This document shows positions 1 to 6,844 of a stretch of DNA of 9,443 nucleotides, in pieces; position 1 is the first letter of the stretch; every line of letters begins with the position of its first letter. The position numbers and the translations under genes are program-made. The notes beneath the pieces were generated by a model. The model was not told where the DNA came from, ran no database searches, and worked only from the letters and a program-made list of their open reading frames with translations. This stretch comes from Sideroxydans sp. (GTDB lineage Bacteria; Pseudomonadota; Gammaproteobacteria; Burkholderiales; Gallionellaceae), in NCBI GenBank assembly GCA_020057805.1, contig JAGVFD010000170.1, forward strand, positions 1 through 9,443. The letters are read 5' to 3'.

Positions 1-2
1 GC

Positions 3-644
3 TCGATTACCCTCACCCGATTTTTAATTGAGCAGGGTGCAGACGCCATCGTCATCGCTTGCAATACCGCCACCGCTGCCGCCGCCCACACCCTGCGTGT
101 CAAGTTCAACCACGTGCCCATCATCGGCATGGAGCCTGCGGTTAAGCCTGCGGTTGCCGCAACACAGCGCGGCGTGGTGGGCGTGTTAGCCACGGTCGGC
201 ACGTTAGAAAGTGCGCGCTTCGCCGCCTTGCTAGAAAAATATGCAGGGCATGTAAAAATTGTTACGCAAGGCTGCCCAGGTTTGGTTGAAATGGTCGAGC
301 GCGGCGATTTACGCAGCCCAGCAACGCGCCAGCTCATCGAGCGTTACACCGCACCGTTGTTGGCGCAAGGCGCAGACACGCTCATCCTCGGTTGCACTCA
401 CTATCCTTTCCTCGCCCCCTTAATTCGCGAAGTCGTCGGCACAGACATTACCTTGGTGGATACCGGCGCCGCCGTTGCGCGGCATTTGCAACAACGCATC
501 CAAACCGAATTACCCTCCCGCGTAATGGGCGATGCTTCCACGCAGTTTTACACCAGCGGCGAAGTTGAACCCGCCGCACACATCATGTCGGGGTTGTGGG
601 GAGAGCCCATCGAGGTGCGCTCTGTTCCTCCTGCCTTTGCCTAA
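3..644 (+). CDS. murI: Glutamate racemase, 5' end cut off by the window
   Basis: Interconverts L- and D-glutamate in the cytoplasm, supplying D-Glu for peptidoglycan; the enzyme is cofactor independent. The reading frame is open from base 3 to the TAA at 642-644 and shows 213 residues. Both catalytic cysteines are visible: the first in an ACNTATA motif (Cys at bases 60-62, visible residue 20), the second in GCTHYPFL (Cys at 393-395, visible residue 131). Their 111-residue separation equals that of known racemases (about C74 and C185), so some 50-55 N-terminal residues should lie to the left. The GTG at 114 is not the true start, because the first catalytic Cys lies upstream of it. The last 30 or so residues are divergent, as usual in this family. 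The next gene has its own promoter, so murI probably ends an upstream transcription unit. Confidence 0.96.
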   Translation, partial: SITLTRFLIEQGADAIVIACNTATAAAAHTLRVKFNHVPIIGMEPAVKPAVAATQRGVVGVLATVGTLESARFAALLEKYAGHVKIVTQGCPGLVEMVERGDLRSPATRQLIERYTAPLLAQGADTLILGCTHYPFLAPLIREVVGTDITLVDTGAAVARHLQQRIQTELPSRVMGDASTQFYTSGEVEPAAHIMSGLWGEPIEVRSVPPAFA

Positions 645-655
645 AATACGTCAAG

Positions 656-683
656 TTGAACAAGCTTGTGCTTTACGTATAAT
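656..683 (+). promoter_or_regulatory. Sigma70 promoter of the toxin-antitoxin operon
   Basis: A -35 TTGAAC (656-661) and a perfect -10 TATAAT (678-683) are separated by 16 bp. Transcription would start near 690, giving a leader of about 26 bases before the antitoxin ATG. The spacer begins with the 8-bp palindrome CAAGCTTG (661-668), a possible operator for autoregulation; that role is inference. Confidence 0.75.
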
Positions 684-697
684 CGAGCGTGTCTATT

Positions 698-710
698 ACC
701 TCAAAGAGGT
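698..710 (+). promoter_or_regulatory. Inverted repeat enclosing the antitoxin ribosome binding site
   Basis: ACCTC (698-702) and GAGGT (706-710) are perfect inverted arms around AAA. The right arm overlaps the Shine-Dalgarno sequence AAAGAGG (703-709), which lies 6 bases before the ATG at 716. The RBS could be partly masked in the RNA, or the DNA palindrome could be an operator. A 5-bp stem with a 3-base loop is only modestly stable. Confidence 0.5.
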
Positions 711-715
711 TAAAT

Positions 716-919
716 ATGAATACCGCTGAACACGCCTTGATTGAAAAAATTTTGCAATTGCCTCCACTGCGTTTGGCCGAGGTTACAGATTTCGTGGATT
801 TTTTGCGCAGCCGCGAAACCGATCGCGCACTCGTTCAGGCCGCCACACAAACAGCTACCGCTAGCTTTACTGCTGTATGGGATAACGATGCAGATGCCGT
901 GTATGACGCTGTTAAATAA
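716..919 (+). CDS. Type II antitoxin, DUF2281-like
   Basis: A small acidic 67-residue protein. The N-terminal half (EHALIEKILQLPPLRLAEV, then TDFVDFLRSRE) matches the pattern of DUF2281/VapB-like antitoxins, in which a Leu-Pro-Pro segment is followed by a helix ending in DFVxFLRSR. The C-terminal half is Ala/Thr-rich and ends in an acidic tail (DNDADAVYDAVK) of the type that wraps around and blocks a toxin. I see no AbrB or ribbon-helix-helix DNA-binding domain, so autorepression by this protein alone is uncertain. The ATG at 716 is chosen because a good Shine-Dalgarno sequence lies 6 bases upstream; the frame extends upstream to 689 only through non-standard starts and without an RBS. The toxin gene follows after 15 bases. 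The antitoxin role is inferred from family resemblance and pairing. Confidence 0.8.
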   Translation: MNTAEHALIEKILQLPPLRLAEVTDFVDFLRSRETDRALVQAATQTATASFTAVWDNDADAVYDAVK

Positions 920-934
920 GTTACGCATCTGCAC

Positions 935-1279
935 ATGACCATCCTCCTGCACCAATTCGGCGACATCATCCTCGTTCCTTTTCCCTTCACCAATCAACTG
1001 GCAACTAAACAGCGACCTGCCGTTGTTATTTCGAGCGCGGCCTATCATGCAAACCGCGCCGATTTGCTCATCATGGCGATTACCAGCCAAGCGCATACCG
1101 CTCCTGACTTTGCGAGTATCGAATTAATTAACTGGAAAACAGCGGGACTTCTTAAACCCTCATACGCCAAACCCGTGTTGACCACCATTGAGCAAACGCT
1201 CGTTATACAACGCATGGGTAGCCTTTCCTTAAACGACCAAAACGCCTTGCGCCAAATGCTCACGCAAATTATTGGATAG
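935..1279 (+). CDS. PemK/MazF-family mRNA interferase toxin
   Basis: A 114-residue protein with the hallmarks of the MazF/PemK/Kid fold: an N-terminal strand-loop FGDIILVPFPFTN (residues 8-20), then KQRPAVVIS (25-33), then MAITSQ (47-52). Arg27 and Thr50 fall where the catalytic Arg and Thr of MazF enzymes sit. These toxins are sequence-specific, ribosome-independent endoribonucleases that cut mRNA and arrest growth when the antitoxin is degraded. Length is normal for the family (110-120). No Shine-Dalgarno sequence is visible before the ATG, and the antitoxin ends 15 bases upstream, so translation is probably coupled to the antitoxin and therefore kept low. The gene appears intact, with no frameshift. 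The cleavage motif cannot be read from sequence. Confidence 0.9.
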   Translation: MTILLHQFGDIILVPFPFTNQLATKQRPAVVISSAAYHANRADLLIMAITSQAHTAPDFASIELINWKTAGLLKPSYAKPVLTTIEQTLVIQRMGSLSLNDQNALRQMLTQIIG

Positions 1280-1283
1280 CCAA

Positions 1284-2132
1284 ATGACCCACCACTACAC
1301 CCTCACCATCTCCTGTCCTGACCGCGCGGGCATCATCGCTGCTGTGAGTGGCTTTATTGCACAGCATGGCGGCTTCATCGTTGAGGCGAGTTATCACACC
1401 GACCAAGACGCGCAGCTATTTTTTATGCGTCAAGAAATTCGTGCGGATTCTTTGCCCTTTGATGCGGCAGAATTCCAGCGACGTTTTGAAACGTTAGCGC
1501 GCGAGTTCAACATGGTGTGGCAATTGGCGGACTCGGCGATTAAAAAGCGCCTTGTCGTGCTGGTGAGCAAGCAAGACCATTGCTTGAATGACTTATTGCA
1601 TCGCTGGCGCAGTGGAGAGTTGGAAGTGGACATTCCCTGTGTGATTTCTAACCACGAAGATTTGCGTAGTTTTGTGGAATGGCATGGCATTCCATTTATC
1701 TATGTGGACATGCAAGATAAGCCCGCCGCGTTTGAAAAAATTGCCGCACTGTTCGAGCAACATCGCGGTGACAGCATGGTGCTAGCGCGCTTCATGCAAA
1801 TTATTCCGCCCGCGTTGTGCCAGCGTTTCCCAGGTCGCATCATCAACATTCATCACAGCTTTTTGCCTTCCTTCGTCGGCGCGAAGCCGTATCACCAAGC
1901 GTATCAACGCGGTGTAAAGCTCATCGGTGCGACTTGCCATTACGTCACCGACGAGCTCGATGCTGGCCCTATCATCGAACAAGACACGGTGCGTATCGAC
2001 CACGGCGACACCCCTGATGATTTGGTGCGCTATGGTCGTGACATCGAAAAGACTGTGCTGTCGCGCGGCCTGCGCTACCACGTGGAAGATCGAGTGCTGG
2101 TGTGTGGCAACAAAACCATCGTATTCCGTTAA
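1284..2132 (+). CDS. purU: Formyltetrahydrofolate deformylase
   Basis: Hydrolyses 10-formyl-THF to THF and formate, balancing one-carbon pools and feeding formate to PurT in purine synthesis. The 282-residue length matches E. coli PurU (about 280). An N-terminal ACT domain (roughly residues 4-85, starting YTLTISCPDRAGIIAAVSGF) is followed by a formyltransferase domain. The catalytic triad common to PurN and PurU is intact: Asn188 and His190 in INIHHSFLPSF, and Asp226 in DELDAGPI, with the His-to-Asp spacing of 36 residues found in E. coli PurN. The ATG at 1284 is preferred over the in-frame TTG at 1272, which would overlap the toxin gene. A weak GGA (1274-1276) lies 7 bases upstream, inside the toxin reading frame. 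Only 4 bases separate it from the toxin stop, so it is probably co-transcribed with the toxin-antitoxin pair. Confidence 0.96.
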   Translation: MTHHYTLTISCPDRAGIIAAVSGFIAQHGGFIVEASYHTDQDAQLFFMRQEIRADSLPFDAAEFQRRFETLAREFNMVWQLADSAIKKRLVVLVSKQDHCLNDLLHRWRSGELEVDIPCVISNHEDLRSFVEWHGIPFIYVDMQDKPAAFEKIAALFEQHRGDSMVLARFMQIIPPALCQRFPGRIINIHHSFLPSFVGAKPYHQAYQRGVKLIGATCHYVTDELDAGPIIEQDTVRIDHGDTPDDLVRYGRDIEKTVLSRGLRYHVEDRVLVCGNKTIVFR

Positions 2133-2200
2133 TTGCCCGAACCTATTCTCAGCGGCGAACTCTATAAGGCGAATCTTTTTCGCGTGAACCGCTCCCCTCC

Positions 2201-3151
2201 ATGCCCGCAATCCGCATAGGCAATTACTCCATCGTTCGCAAGTTAGGCGAAGGGGCAACCTCAAATGTGTATTTAGCCATGCGCGATAAATCGTATGCAT
2301 CGGTAGCGCTTAAACAGTTGCGCAAGGGATGTCAAACCGATTTGCATAAAGCTATGTTCACCACCGAAGTGGAGTTGGGCAGCAAGATGCATCACCGCAA
2401 CATCGTGCATGTGATTGATGCCAATCTGAACGAAAAAAGTGGGGCGTATTTAGTGATGGAATACATCAACGGCACGCCGCTAGATAATTACGACCACATG
2501 GATACATTGTTGCCGATTGAGAAGGTGTTATCGGTGATTGAACAGGTGGCAGACGCCTTGCAATACGCGGCTTTATTGGGCGTGGTGCATCGCGATGTGA
2601 AGCCGGGCAACCTTATTTTGATGCCCAACGGTATCGCCAAATTGACCGACTTCGGTTGCGCGATTCCCACCAGCAAGATGGGCGAAGTGGTGGCGGGTAG
2701 CTTGGCGTATATGTCGCCCGAACAATTAGAAGGTGAGGCGCTAGATCAGCGCACCGACATTTATGCCTTGGGTGCGGTGTTATATCGCTTGCTCACTGGC
2801 AAACATACTTTTGAAGCCGATAACCAATTTGATGCACTCATCGCGATTTTGAATTTCCCCATCATTCCGATTCAAACGTATCGCAAAGATTTGCCGCCCA
2901 TTTTGGTACGCGTCATCGAACGTGCATTACAAAAAGACATCACTGCGCGCTATCAAACGTGGGAAGACTTCATTCGTGAATTTGCCGCCGCCACCAAAGC
3001 CATTCGCGAGTCTGACGTCGATCTCGACATCAATCGTGGCTTCAGTATGAACACCCAAAAAGCCATCTCTTACAACCTTTCCACCTCACGCCAATTTTCG
3101 CGCAGCGGCTATTCTAGAAGCGGCTTCTCGCGCAGTTCGATGCCTGACTAA
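2201..3151 (+). CDS. Hanks-type serine/threonine protein kinase, soluble, with SR-rich tail
   Basis: A 316-residue kinase with all core motifs: Gly-rich loop LGEGATSNVYLA (15-26), ATP lysine K38 in VALK, alpha-C glutamate E56, catalytic loop HRDVKPGN (130-137, Asp132, Asn137), Mg-binding DFG (150-152), SPE (172-174) in place of APE, and a DIYALGAVLYRLLTG helix. The HRD arginine should make it an RD kinase activated by activation-loop phosphorylation. No membrane segment, PASTA or other sensor domain is present, so it is predicted cytosolic. After the domain (ending near residue 270) the tail ends in three tandem repeats FSRSG-YSRSG-FSRSS (299-313). No PP2C phosphatase is in view. It starts 68 bases after purU with no Shine-Dalgarno sequence at the ATG. 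A TATAAG at 2163-2168 could be a weak -10 element. Substrates are unknown. Confidence 0.93.
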   Translation: MPAIRIGNYSIVRKLGEGATSNVYLAMRDKSYASVALKQLRKGCQTDLHKAMFTTEVELGSKMHHRNIVHVIDANLNEKSGAYLVMEYINGTPLDNYDHMDTLLPIEKVLSVIEQVADALQYAALLGVVHRDVKPGNLILMPNGIAKLTDFGCAIPTSKMGEVVAGSLAYMSPEQLEGEALDQRTDIYALGAVLYRLLTGKHTFEADNQFDALIAILNFPIIPIQTYRKDLPPILVRVIERALQKDITARYQTWEDFIREFAAATKAIRESDVDLDINRGFSMNTQKAISYNLSTSRQFSRSGYSRSGFSRSSMPD

Positions 3152-3158
3152 TCTTCCC

Positions 3159-3174
3159 TCACCTATTTGGGTGA
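3159..3174 (+). terminator. Weak hairpin after the kinase gene
   Basis: TCACC (3159-3163) and GGTGA (3170-3174) form a 5-bp stem with a 6-base loop just after the kinase stop codon. There is no T-tract behind it, so it is at best a weak or processing-type 3' end. Confidence 0.25.
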
Positions 3175-3193
3175 TGTATGTTGCATCCAAGCT

Positions 3194-3204
3194 TGCTATA
3201 AAAT
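3194..3204 (+). promoter_or_regulatory. Possible extended -10 promoter before the outer-membrane protein gene
   Basis: TTGCTATAAAA carries a TGn extension and a near-consensus -10 TATAAA (3197-3202). No good -35 sits 16-18 bp upstream, which fits an extended -10 promoter. The predicted start is near 3209, about 50 bases before the ATG at 3259. Confidence 0.45.
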
Positions 3205-3258
3205 TCACTCTGGCGACTGCCAAGCAAATCACTGCATGTAATGAATGACCGATAAACA

Positions 3259-4041
3259 ATGTCGAGGCGCAAATTGATTACACACATTAGAAGCTCGCTA
3301 CTCATCGCACTGATGTTGCTATCACAGACAGTATGGGCGGATGGCACAGGAATCTCCTTCGATGTCGGAACGGCGGGTAATGGCGTGGAACTTGCCACTG
3401 GCATTAACGATGATTTCGACGCGAGAATCGGCTTCCACAGTATTAACTCAAAAGATTTCACTCTGCTTGAGCCAACACGCTTCGTTGACACTGCCAATTC
3501 GCGCAAGGAAGTTGAGTTGCTTGCAGATTGGCATCCATTTCAGAATGAGTTCAGAACCACTGTAGGGCTCATTTATTATTCAGCGAATCATCAGTTATCG
3601 AAGTCCTCTTCTATTTCAAAAATTACAACAACGACAAAGACTGACCCTTTTTCTGATTTTTTCAATTGGTGGTTCAGTGTGATGACTTTAGGTTTGATTA
3701 AACCCGACCAGGTTACAGAGACATCAACCATATCGACATGGGCGGATTTTGGTACGCATACCCACGATGTTAAATATCGAACCCTTGCCCCCTACCTAGG
3801 GGTGGGATATGGCAGTCCCGTCAATAAAAAATCAGGGCTCGAAATCAAAGTGGACATCGGTTATCTCTATCGCGGCTTACCTTCCGTCACCAGCAATTTT
3901 GCTTGCGGCACGTCGAACCCCGTAGGTAGCCCAACTTGTGCGGCCTATCAAAATGATTTGGCCGCTCAAGAAGTCGCCATGAAGAATAATTTCCCCCAAT
4001 GGATGCCTAGAGTGGCGCTGGGTCTGTCGTACGCTTTCTAA
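3259..4041 (+). CDS. Outer-membrane beta-barrel protein, function unknown
   Basis: A 260-residue secreted protein. A Sec signal peptide is clear: basic SRRK, a hydrophobic stretch (about residues 12-21), and a cleavage site after V-W-A27. The mature part alternates polar and hydrophobic residues with Gly/aromatic strands (for example APYLGVGYG, then VDIGYLYRG) and ends LGLSYAF, the C-terminal Phe that beta-barrels present to the Bam complex. The pattern recalls a betaproteobacterial family of small barrels with a central APYLGxGxG strand and a late cysteine-containing loop, here Cys in FACGTSN and PTCAAY, perhaps disulfide bonded. Unusual is a stretch of about 40 residues before that strand, Thr-rich at both ends with an aromatic core (FFNWWFSVMTLGL). 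The gene looks more AT-rich than its neighbours. No good Shine-Dalgarno sequence precedes the ATG. Passive porin or structural roles are possible but unsupported. Confidence 0.8.
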   Translation: MSRRKLITHIRSSLLIALMLLSQTVWADGTGISFDVGTAGNGVELATGINDDFDARIGFHSINSKDFTLLEPTRFVDTANSRKEVELLADWHPFQNEFRTTVGLIYYSANHQLSKSSSISKITTTTKTDPFSDFFNWWFSVMTLGLIKPDQVTETSTISTWADFGTHTHDVKYRTLAPYLGVGYGSPVNKKSGLEIKVDIGYLYRGLPSVTSNFACGTSNPVGSPTCAAYQNDLAAQEVAMKNNFPQWMPRVALGLSYAF

Positions 4042-4080
4042 TTCAAGAATTTTTAATGTTGATGCAGCACTTAACTCGTT

Positions 4081-4085
4081 AGGAG
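4081..4085 (+). promoter_or_regulatory. Strong Shine-Dalgarno of the lipoprotein gene
   Basis: AGGAG lies 6 bases before the ATG at 4092 and fixes that start. It is the best ribosome binding site among the + strand genes here, in contrast to the gene just upstream. Confidence 0.8.
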
Positions 4086-4091
4086 TAAAAG

Positions 4092-5219
4092 ATGAACTCA
4101 TTCCCCCCTAAAGCCTATGCGCTGCCAATACTGGCAAGCATGTTCTTATCCGCGTGTGGCGGCTCAACTACGAATTCTTCGCTCACCACGACGACACCCC
4201 CTCCTGGTTCATTCATTCAAAGTTATACCGCCTCATGGAGTGCAGGTGAAATTGTCCAACTGGGCATAGACACCACCACCATGACCTACACCTTCAAAAT
4301 TTTACTATCGAGTCACAGCTTGGCGGGGAAAACGGGCAAGGGGAATATCACTTCGCAAAATGCCGATGGCAGTTTTAACTTGGCTGCATCGCCCGATGGC
4401 GTGGTGTTTGGCGGGAAAATATTTGCTGTGAAAAATGGCGAAGTATCGGGATATGTCAGCGCATCCCTACTGGCGGGCTACACCTTCAACGTACCCGTAC
4501 TGGGCACAAGCAACCCTATCCTAACTATTCCCAGCATGGCAGGCACCTACAATTACGTGTCCTACAGCTGCCCCACTGCCACTTCAGGCAACGTTATTGG
4601 CACAGCAAGTTGCACAACTGATTTCGGCACGATGTCGATTGCAAACAGCTTCACTTTCTTGCGCTGCAACCAACAAGACTTAACCACCAATGCGACTTGC
4701 GCATCGTCTTCAACAGGCACACTGTCAGTCGCCAATTCTGTTGCTACTTCCACCGCTGTCCCTGGCGTGTTCAACATGACACGCAACGGCGCAACCACTT
4801 CGGGATGGATGTTTGCTTACACAGCCGCCAACGGCAAACGCGTCGCCGTTGTAGATTTAATTGAAGCCGCTGCTGCCGGCTCATATGGCTATGGGCAAAT
4901 GGTGATGACCGATCAGTCGGCTGTTGTGTCAGCAGACATCGACGGCAAATATGCGCTATTCAACTTTATCGAAGGCGCAAAGCCCACCACCCTAGCGGGC
5001 ACGGGCTACACCACAGGCAGCACATCAACCACAACGGGCAGCATCAACCTCAACACGCCTTGGCCAGGTATGGTGACGTGGTCAGACTCCACCGCCCAAT
5101 ATGGCGGGCATGCCATCATTGCAGGGACAGGCATATTTGCTTCGCAAATGACCCCCTCCACCGTTGGCCCATTCTCCTCATTCACTAGCAAATGGTTTGA
5201 AGTTGGGTTGAAGCACTAA
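4092..5219 (+). CDS. Putative outer-membrane lipoprotein, Ser/Thr/Gly-rich, function unknown
   Basis: A 375-residue protein that I do not recognise as a named family. The N-terminus has a hydrophobic stretch and the lipobox L-S-A-C22, so signal peptidase II would cut before Cys22 and the Cys would be lipidated. Gly23 at +2 (not Asp) predicts sorting to the outer membrane. A short Ser/Thr linker follows. The body is rich in Gly, Ser, Thr and Ala with many short beta-like stretches and no membrane helix, suggesting a beta-sandwich or repeat fold. Four cysteines cluster in the middle (C160, C174, C192, C203) and could form two disulfides in the periplasm or outside. A conserved-looking segment (GWMFAYTAANGKRVAVVDL, about 237-255) follows. 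It lies 50 bases after the barrel gene, so the two may form one envelope operon. Confidence 0.75.
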   Translation: MNSFPPKAYALPILASMFLSACGGSTTNSSLTTTTPPPGSFIQSYTASWSAGEIVQLGIDTTTMTYTFKILLSSHSLAGKTGKGNITSQNADGSFNLAASPDGVVFGGKIFAVKNGEVSGYVSASLLAGYTFNVPVLGTSNPILTIPSMAGTYNYVSYSCPTATSGNVIGTASCTTDFGTMSIANSFTFLRCNQQDLTTNATCASSSTGTLSVANSVATSTAVPGVFNMTRNGATTSGWMFAYTAANGKRVAVVDLIEAAAAGSYGYGQMVMTDQSAVVSADIDGKYALFNFIEGAKPTTLAGTGYTTGSTSTTTGSINLNTPWPGMVTWSDSTAQYGGHAIIAGTGIFASQMTPSTVGPFSSFTSKWFEVGLKH

Positions 5220-5317
5220 ATTAAACCATTACACACAAGGTAGTTGTTCGCCGTTTGGGAATTCGGCAAGACGTTCTATCAACATCGAAAGGCTTTACTG
5301 AAATCACATCGCCCCCG

Positions 5318-6706
5318 TTACTCCCCATCGCCATCTAATCCTAGTTCCTGAACTTTTCGCGTGAGGGTGTTGCGCCCCATACCGAGAAGGGTGGCGGCTT
5401 CGATTCGTTTGCCGCCGGTGTGTTGCAACGCATGGGTGATGAGGGTGCGCTCCAAATCTTGGCTTAAGGTGTCGAGCAAATTGAGTTCGCCGCGCTGCAA
5501 GGCGAGGATAACGTGTTGCGCCAAGGCATCGCGCCAATCACTGGTGGGGGTGGCGGCATCACGCCACTCACTAGGCAGGTCAGCAATTTCCACTTGTTGT
5601 GTGGGCGTCATCACCGTGAGCCAGTGACATAAATTTTCTAACTGACGCACATTGCCGGGAATATCTTGCGCGGTCAGGTAATTCAGCGCGGATTCACTCA
5701 ACACTTTTTGCGCCACGCCTAATTCTTTTGCACTCTTGTTCAGGAAGTGCTGCGCCAACTCTGGAATATCTTCACGCCGTTCGCGCAGTGGCGGTAGGCG
5801 CAGACGAATGACGTTGAGCCGATGAAATAAATCTTCACGGAATAAACCTTGCTTCACGCGTTCGTCGAGGTTTTGGTGGGTGGCAGCGATGATGCGCACA
5901 TTGGCTTTTATGGGCTGATGTCCACCCACGCGATAGTAATTCCCGTCGGACAATACGCGCAGCAAGCGCGTTTGCAGCTCGGCAGGCATATCACCAATTT
6001 CATCTAGAAAAAGTGTGCCCCCTTCCGCTTGTTCAAAGCGTCCCACGCGCGTAGCAGCAGCGCCGGTGAACGCGCCTTTTTCATGACCGAACAGTTCTGA
6101 CTCCAGCAAATCTTTGGGTATCGCAGCCGTATTAATGGCCACAAATGTTTTGTTAGCGCGAGCGCTATGCCGATGTAGCGCTTGCGCCACCAGCTCTTTA
6201 CCCGTCCCCGATTCGCCGTTAATGAGCACGGTGGCATTGGATTGTGCGAGACGACCAATAGTGCGAAAAACTTCTTGCATGGCAGGTGCGTGTCCCAGGA
6301 TGTCGGGCACGTTGCTAGTCTCATCGGGACGCTTATTTTTTTGTTGGCTTTGCACCAGCGCACGCTGCACCAATTCAACCGCATGATTCACATCAAATGG
6401 CTTGGGCAGGTATTCAAATGCGCCACCTTGAAACGAGGACACCGCGCTTTCCAAGTCAGAATAGGCCGTCATAATAATCACGGGCAAAGTGGGATAGTCG
6501 CGACGCATTATCTGCAATAGATCCAGGCCCGAGCTGCCAGGCATACGAATGTCACTCATCACCACTTGTGGCAATCCATTGCGCAATTCAGGCAACGCTT
6601 CATCTGCAGAAGCGAAGCTCTTAAATTCAATTTGCGCGCGCGTCAGTGCTTTTTCCAGCACCCAACGAATAGAGCGGTCATCGTCAATAATCCAAACGGG
6701 TTTCAT
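5318..6706 (-). CDS. ntrC: Nitrogen regulation response regulator NtrC
   Basis: A sigma54-dependent activator of nitrogen-scavenging genes, phosphorylated by NtrB. The 462 residues have the normal three-domain order. The receiver domain (about 1-120) has acidic pocket D8-D10, phospho-acceptor D52 in SDIRMPG, and K102 in PKPF. The AAA+ domain (about 135-370) has Walker A GESGTGKE (164-171), the sigma54-contacting loop GAFTGA (211-216) and Walker [11 protein letters not shown] (230-239). A C-terminal Fis-type helix-turn-helix (about 417-456) ends in [18 protein letters not shown], typical of NtrC rather than other family members. The ATG at 6706 aligns with other NtrC starts. It lies 138 bp downstream of ntrB, farther than usual, with a palindromic repeat between. 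All functional residues are present, so it should be active. Confidence 0.97.
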   Translation of the reverse strand: MKPVWIIDDDRSIRWVLEKALTRAQIEFKSFASADEALPELRNGLPQVVMSDIRMPGSSGLDLLQIMRRDYPTLPVIIMTAYSDLESAVSSFQGGAFEYLPKPFDVNHAVELVQRALVQSQQKNKRPDETSNVPDILGHAPAMQEVFRTIGRLAQSNATVLINGESGTGKELVAQALHRHSARANKTFVAINTAAIPKDLLESELFGHEKGAFTGAAATRVGRFEQAEGGTLFLDEIGDMPAELQTRLLRVLSDGNYYRVGGHQPIKANVRIIAATHQNLDERVKQGLFREDLFHRLNVIRLRLPPLRERREDIPELAQHFLNKSAKELGVAQKVLSESALNYLTAQDIPGNVRQLENLCHWLTVMTPTQQVEIADLPSEWRDAATPTSDWRDALAQHVILALQRGELNLLDTLSQDLERTLITHALQHTGGKRIEAATLLGMGRNTLTRKVQELGLDGDGE

Positions 6707-6754
6707 GTTGGCCTACTCTCTGTGAGAAATTTATTTCCTACCACTTTTCGATTA

Positions 6755-6832
6755 AAACCTAACCCCTTCCAACCTCCCCCTGTCGTGAGCTTGTCAAACA
6801 GGGACAGCGAGGGGGTTAGCACTTAAACCTAA
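6755..6832. repeat. 8-bp direct repeats flanking the ntrB-ntrC palindrome
   Basis: AAACCTAA occurs at 6755-6762 and again at 6825-6832, bracketing the palindromic element. This could be a target-site duplication from a small insertion, but the left copy partly overlaps the outer palindrome arm, so chance or a shared origin is possible. Confidence 0.4.
6759..6819. repeat. REP-like nested palindrome between ntrB and ntrC
   Basis: The outer arms CTAACCCC (6759-6766) and GGGGTTAG (6812-6819) are perfect inverted repeats. The inner arms CCCTGT (6778-6783) and ACAGGG (6798-6803) enclose a 14-base loop containing GAGCTTGTC, a core seen in abundant intergenic repeats of betaproteobacteria (from memory). 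CCTCCCCCTGTC on one side and GACAGCGAGGGGG on the other allow alternative pairings. In the ntrBC transcript it would fold into a long hairpin just upstream of ntrC. It has no U-tract on the ntrC side, so it is more likely an mRNA stabiliser or attenuator than a full terminator. Confidence 0.75.
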
Positions 6833-6844
6833 ATGCGCGCCAAA

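Noticed and set aside
114..116. GTG at 114 as start of the racemase
   Set aside because: The frame is open upstream to base 3 and holds the first catalytic Cys (60-62), so the gene is simply cut by the window edge.
710..1096. 128-residue open frame on the - strand over the toxin-antitoxin pair
   Set aside because: Shadow of two well-supported + strand genes; no recognisable domain.
1272..1274. TTG as start of purU
   Set aside because: It would add four residues overlapping the toxin gene. The ATG at 1284 begins directly before the ACT domain and fits the family length.
1782..2300. 172-residue open frame on the - strand
   Set aside because: Antisense to the purU catalytic domain and the kinase start; no ribosome site or recognisable motif.
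5250..5267. GCCG/CGGC hairpin between the convergent lipoprotein and ntrC genes as terminator
   Set aside because: Only a 4-bp stem with a 10-base loop and no T-tract on either strand.
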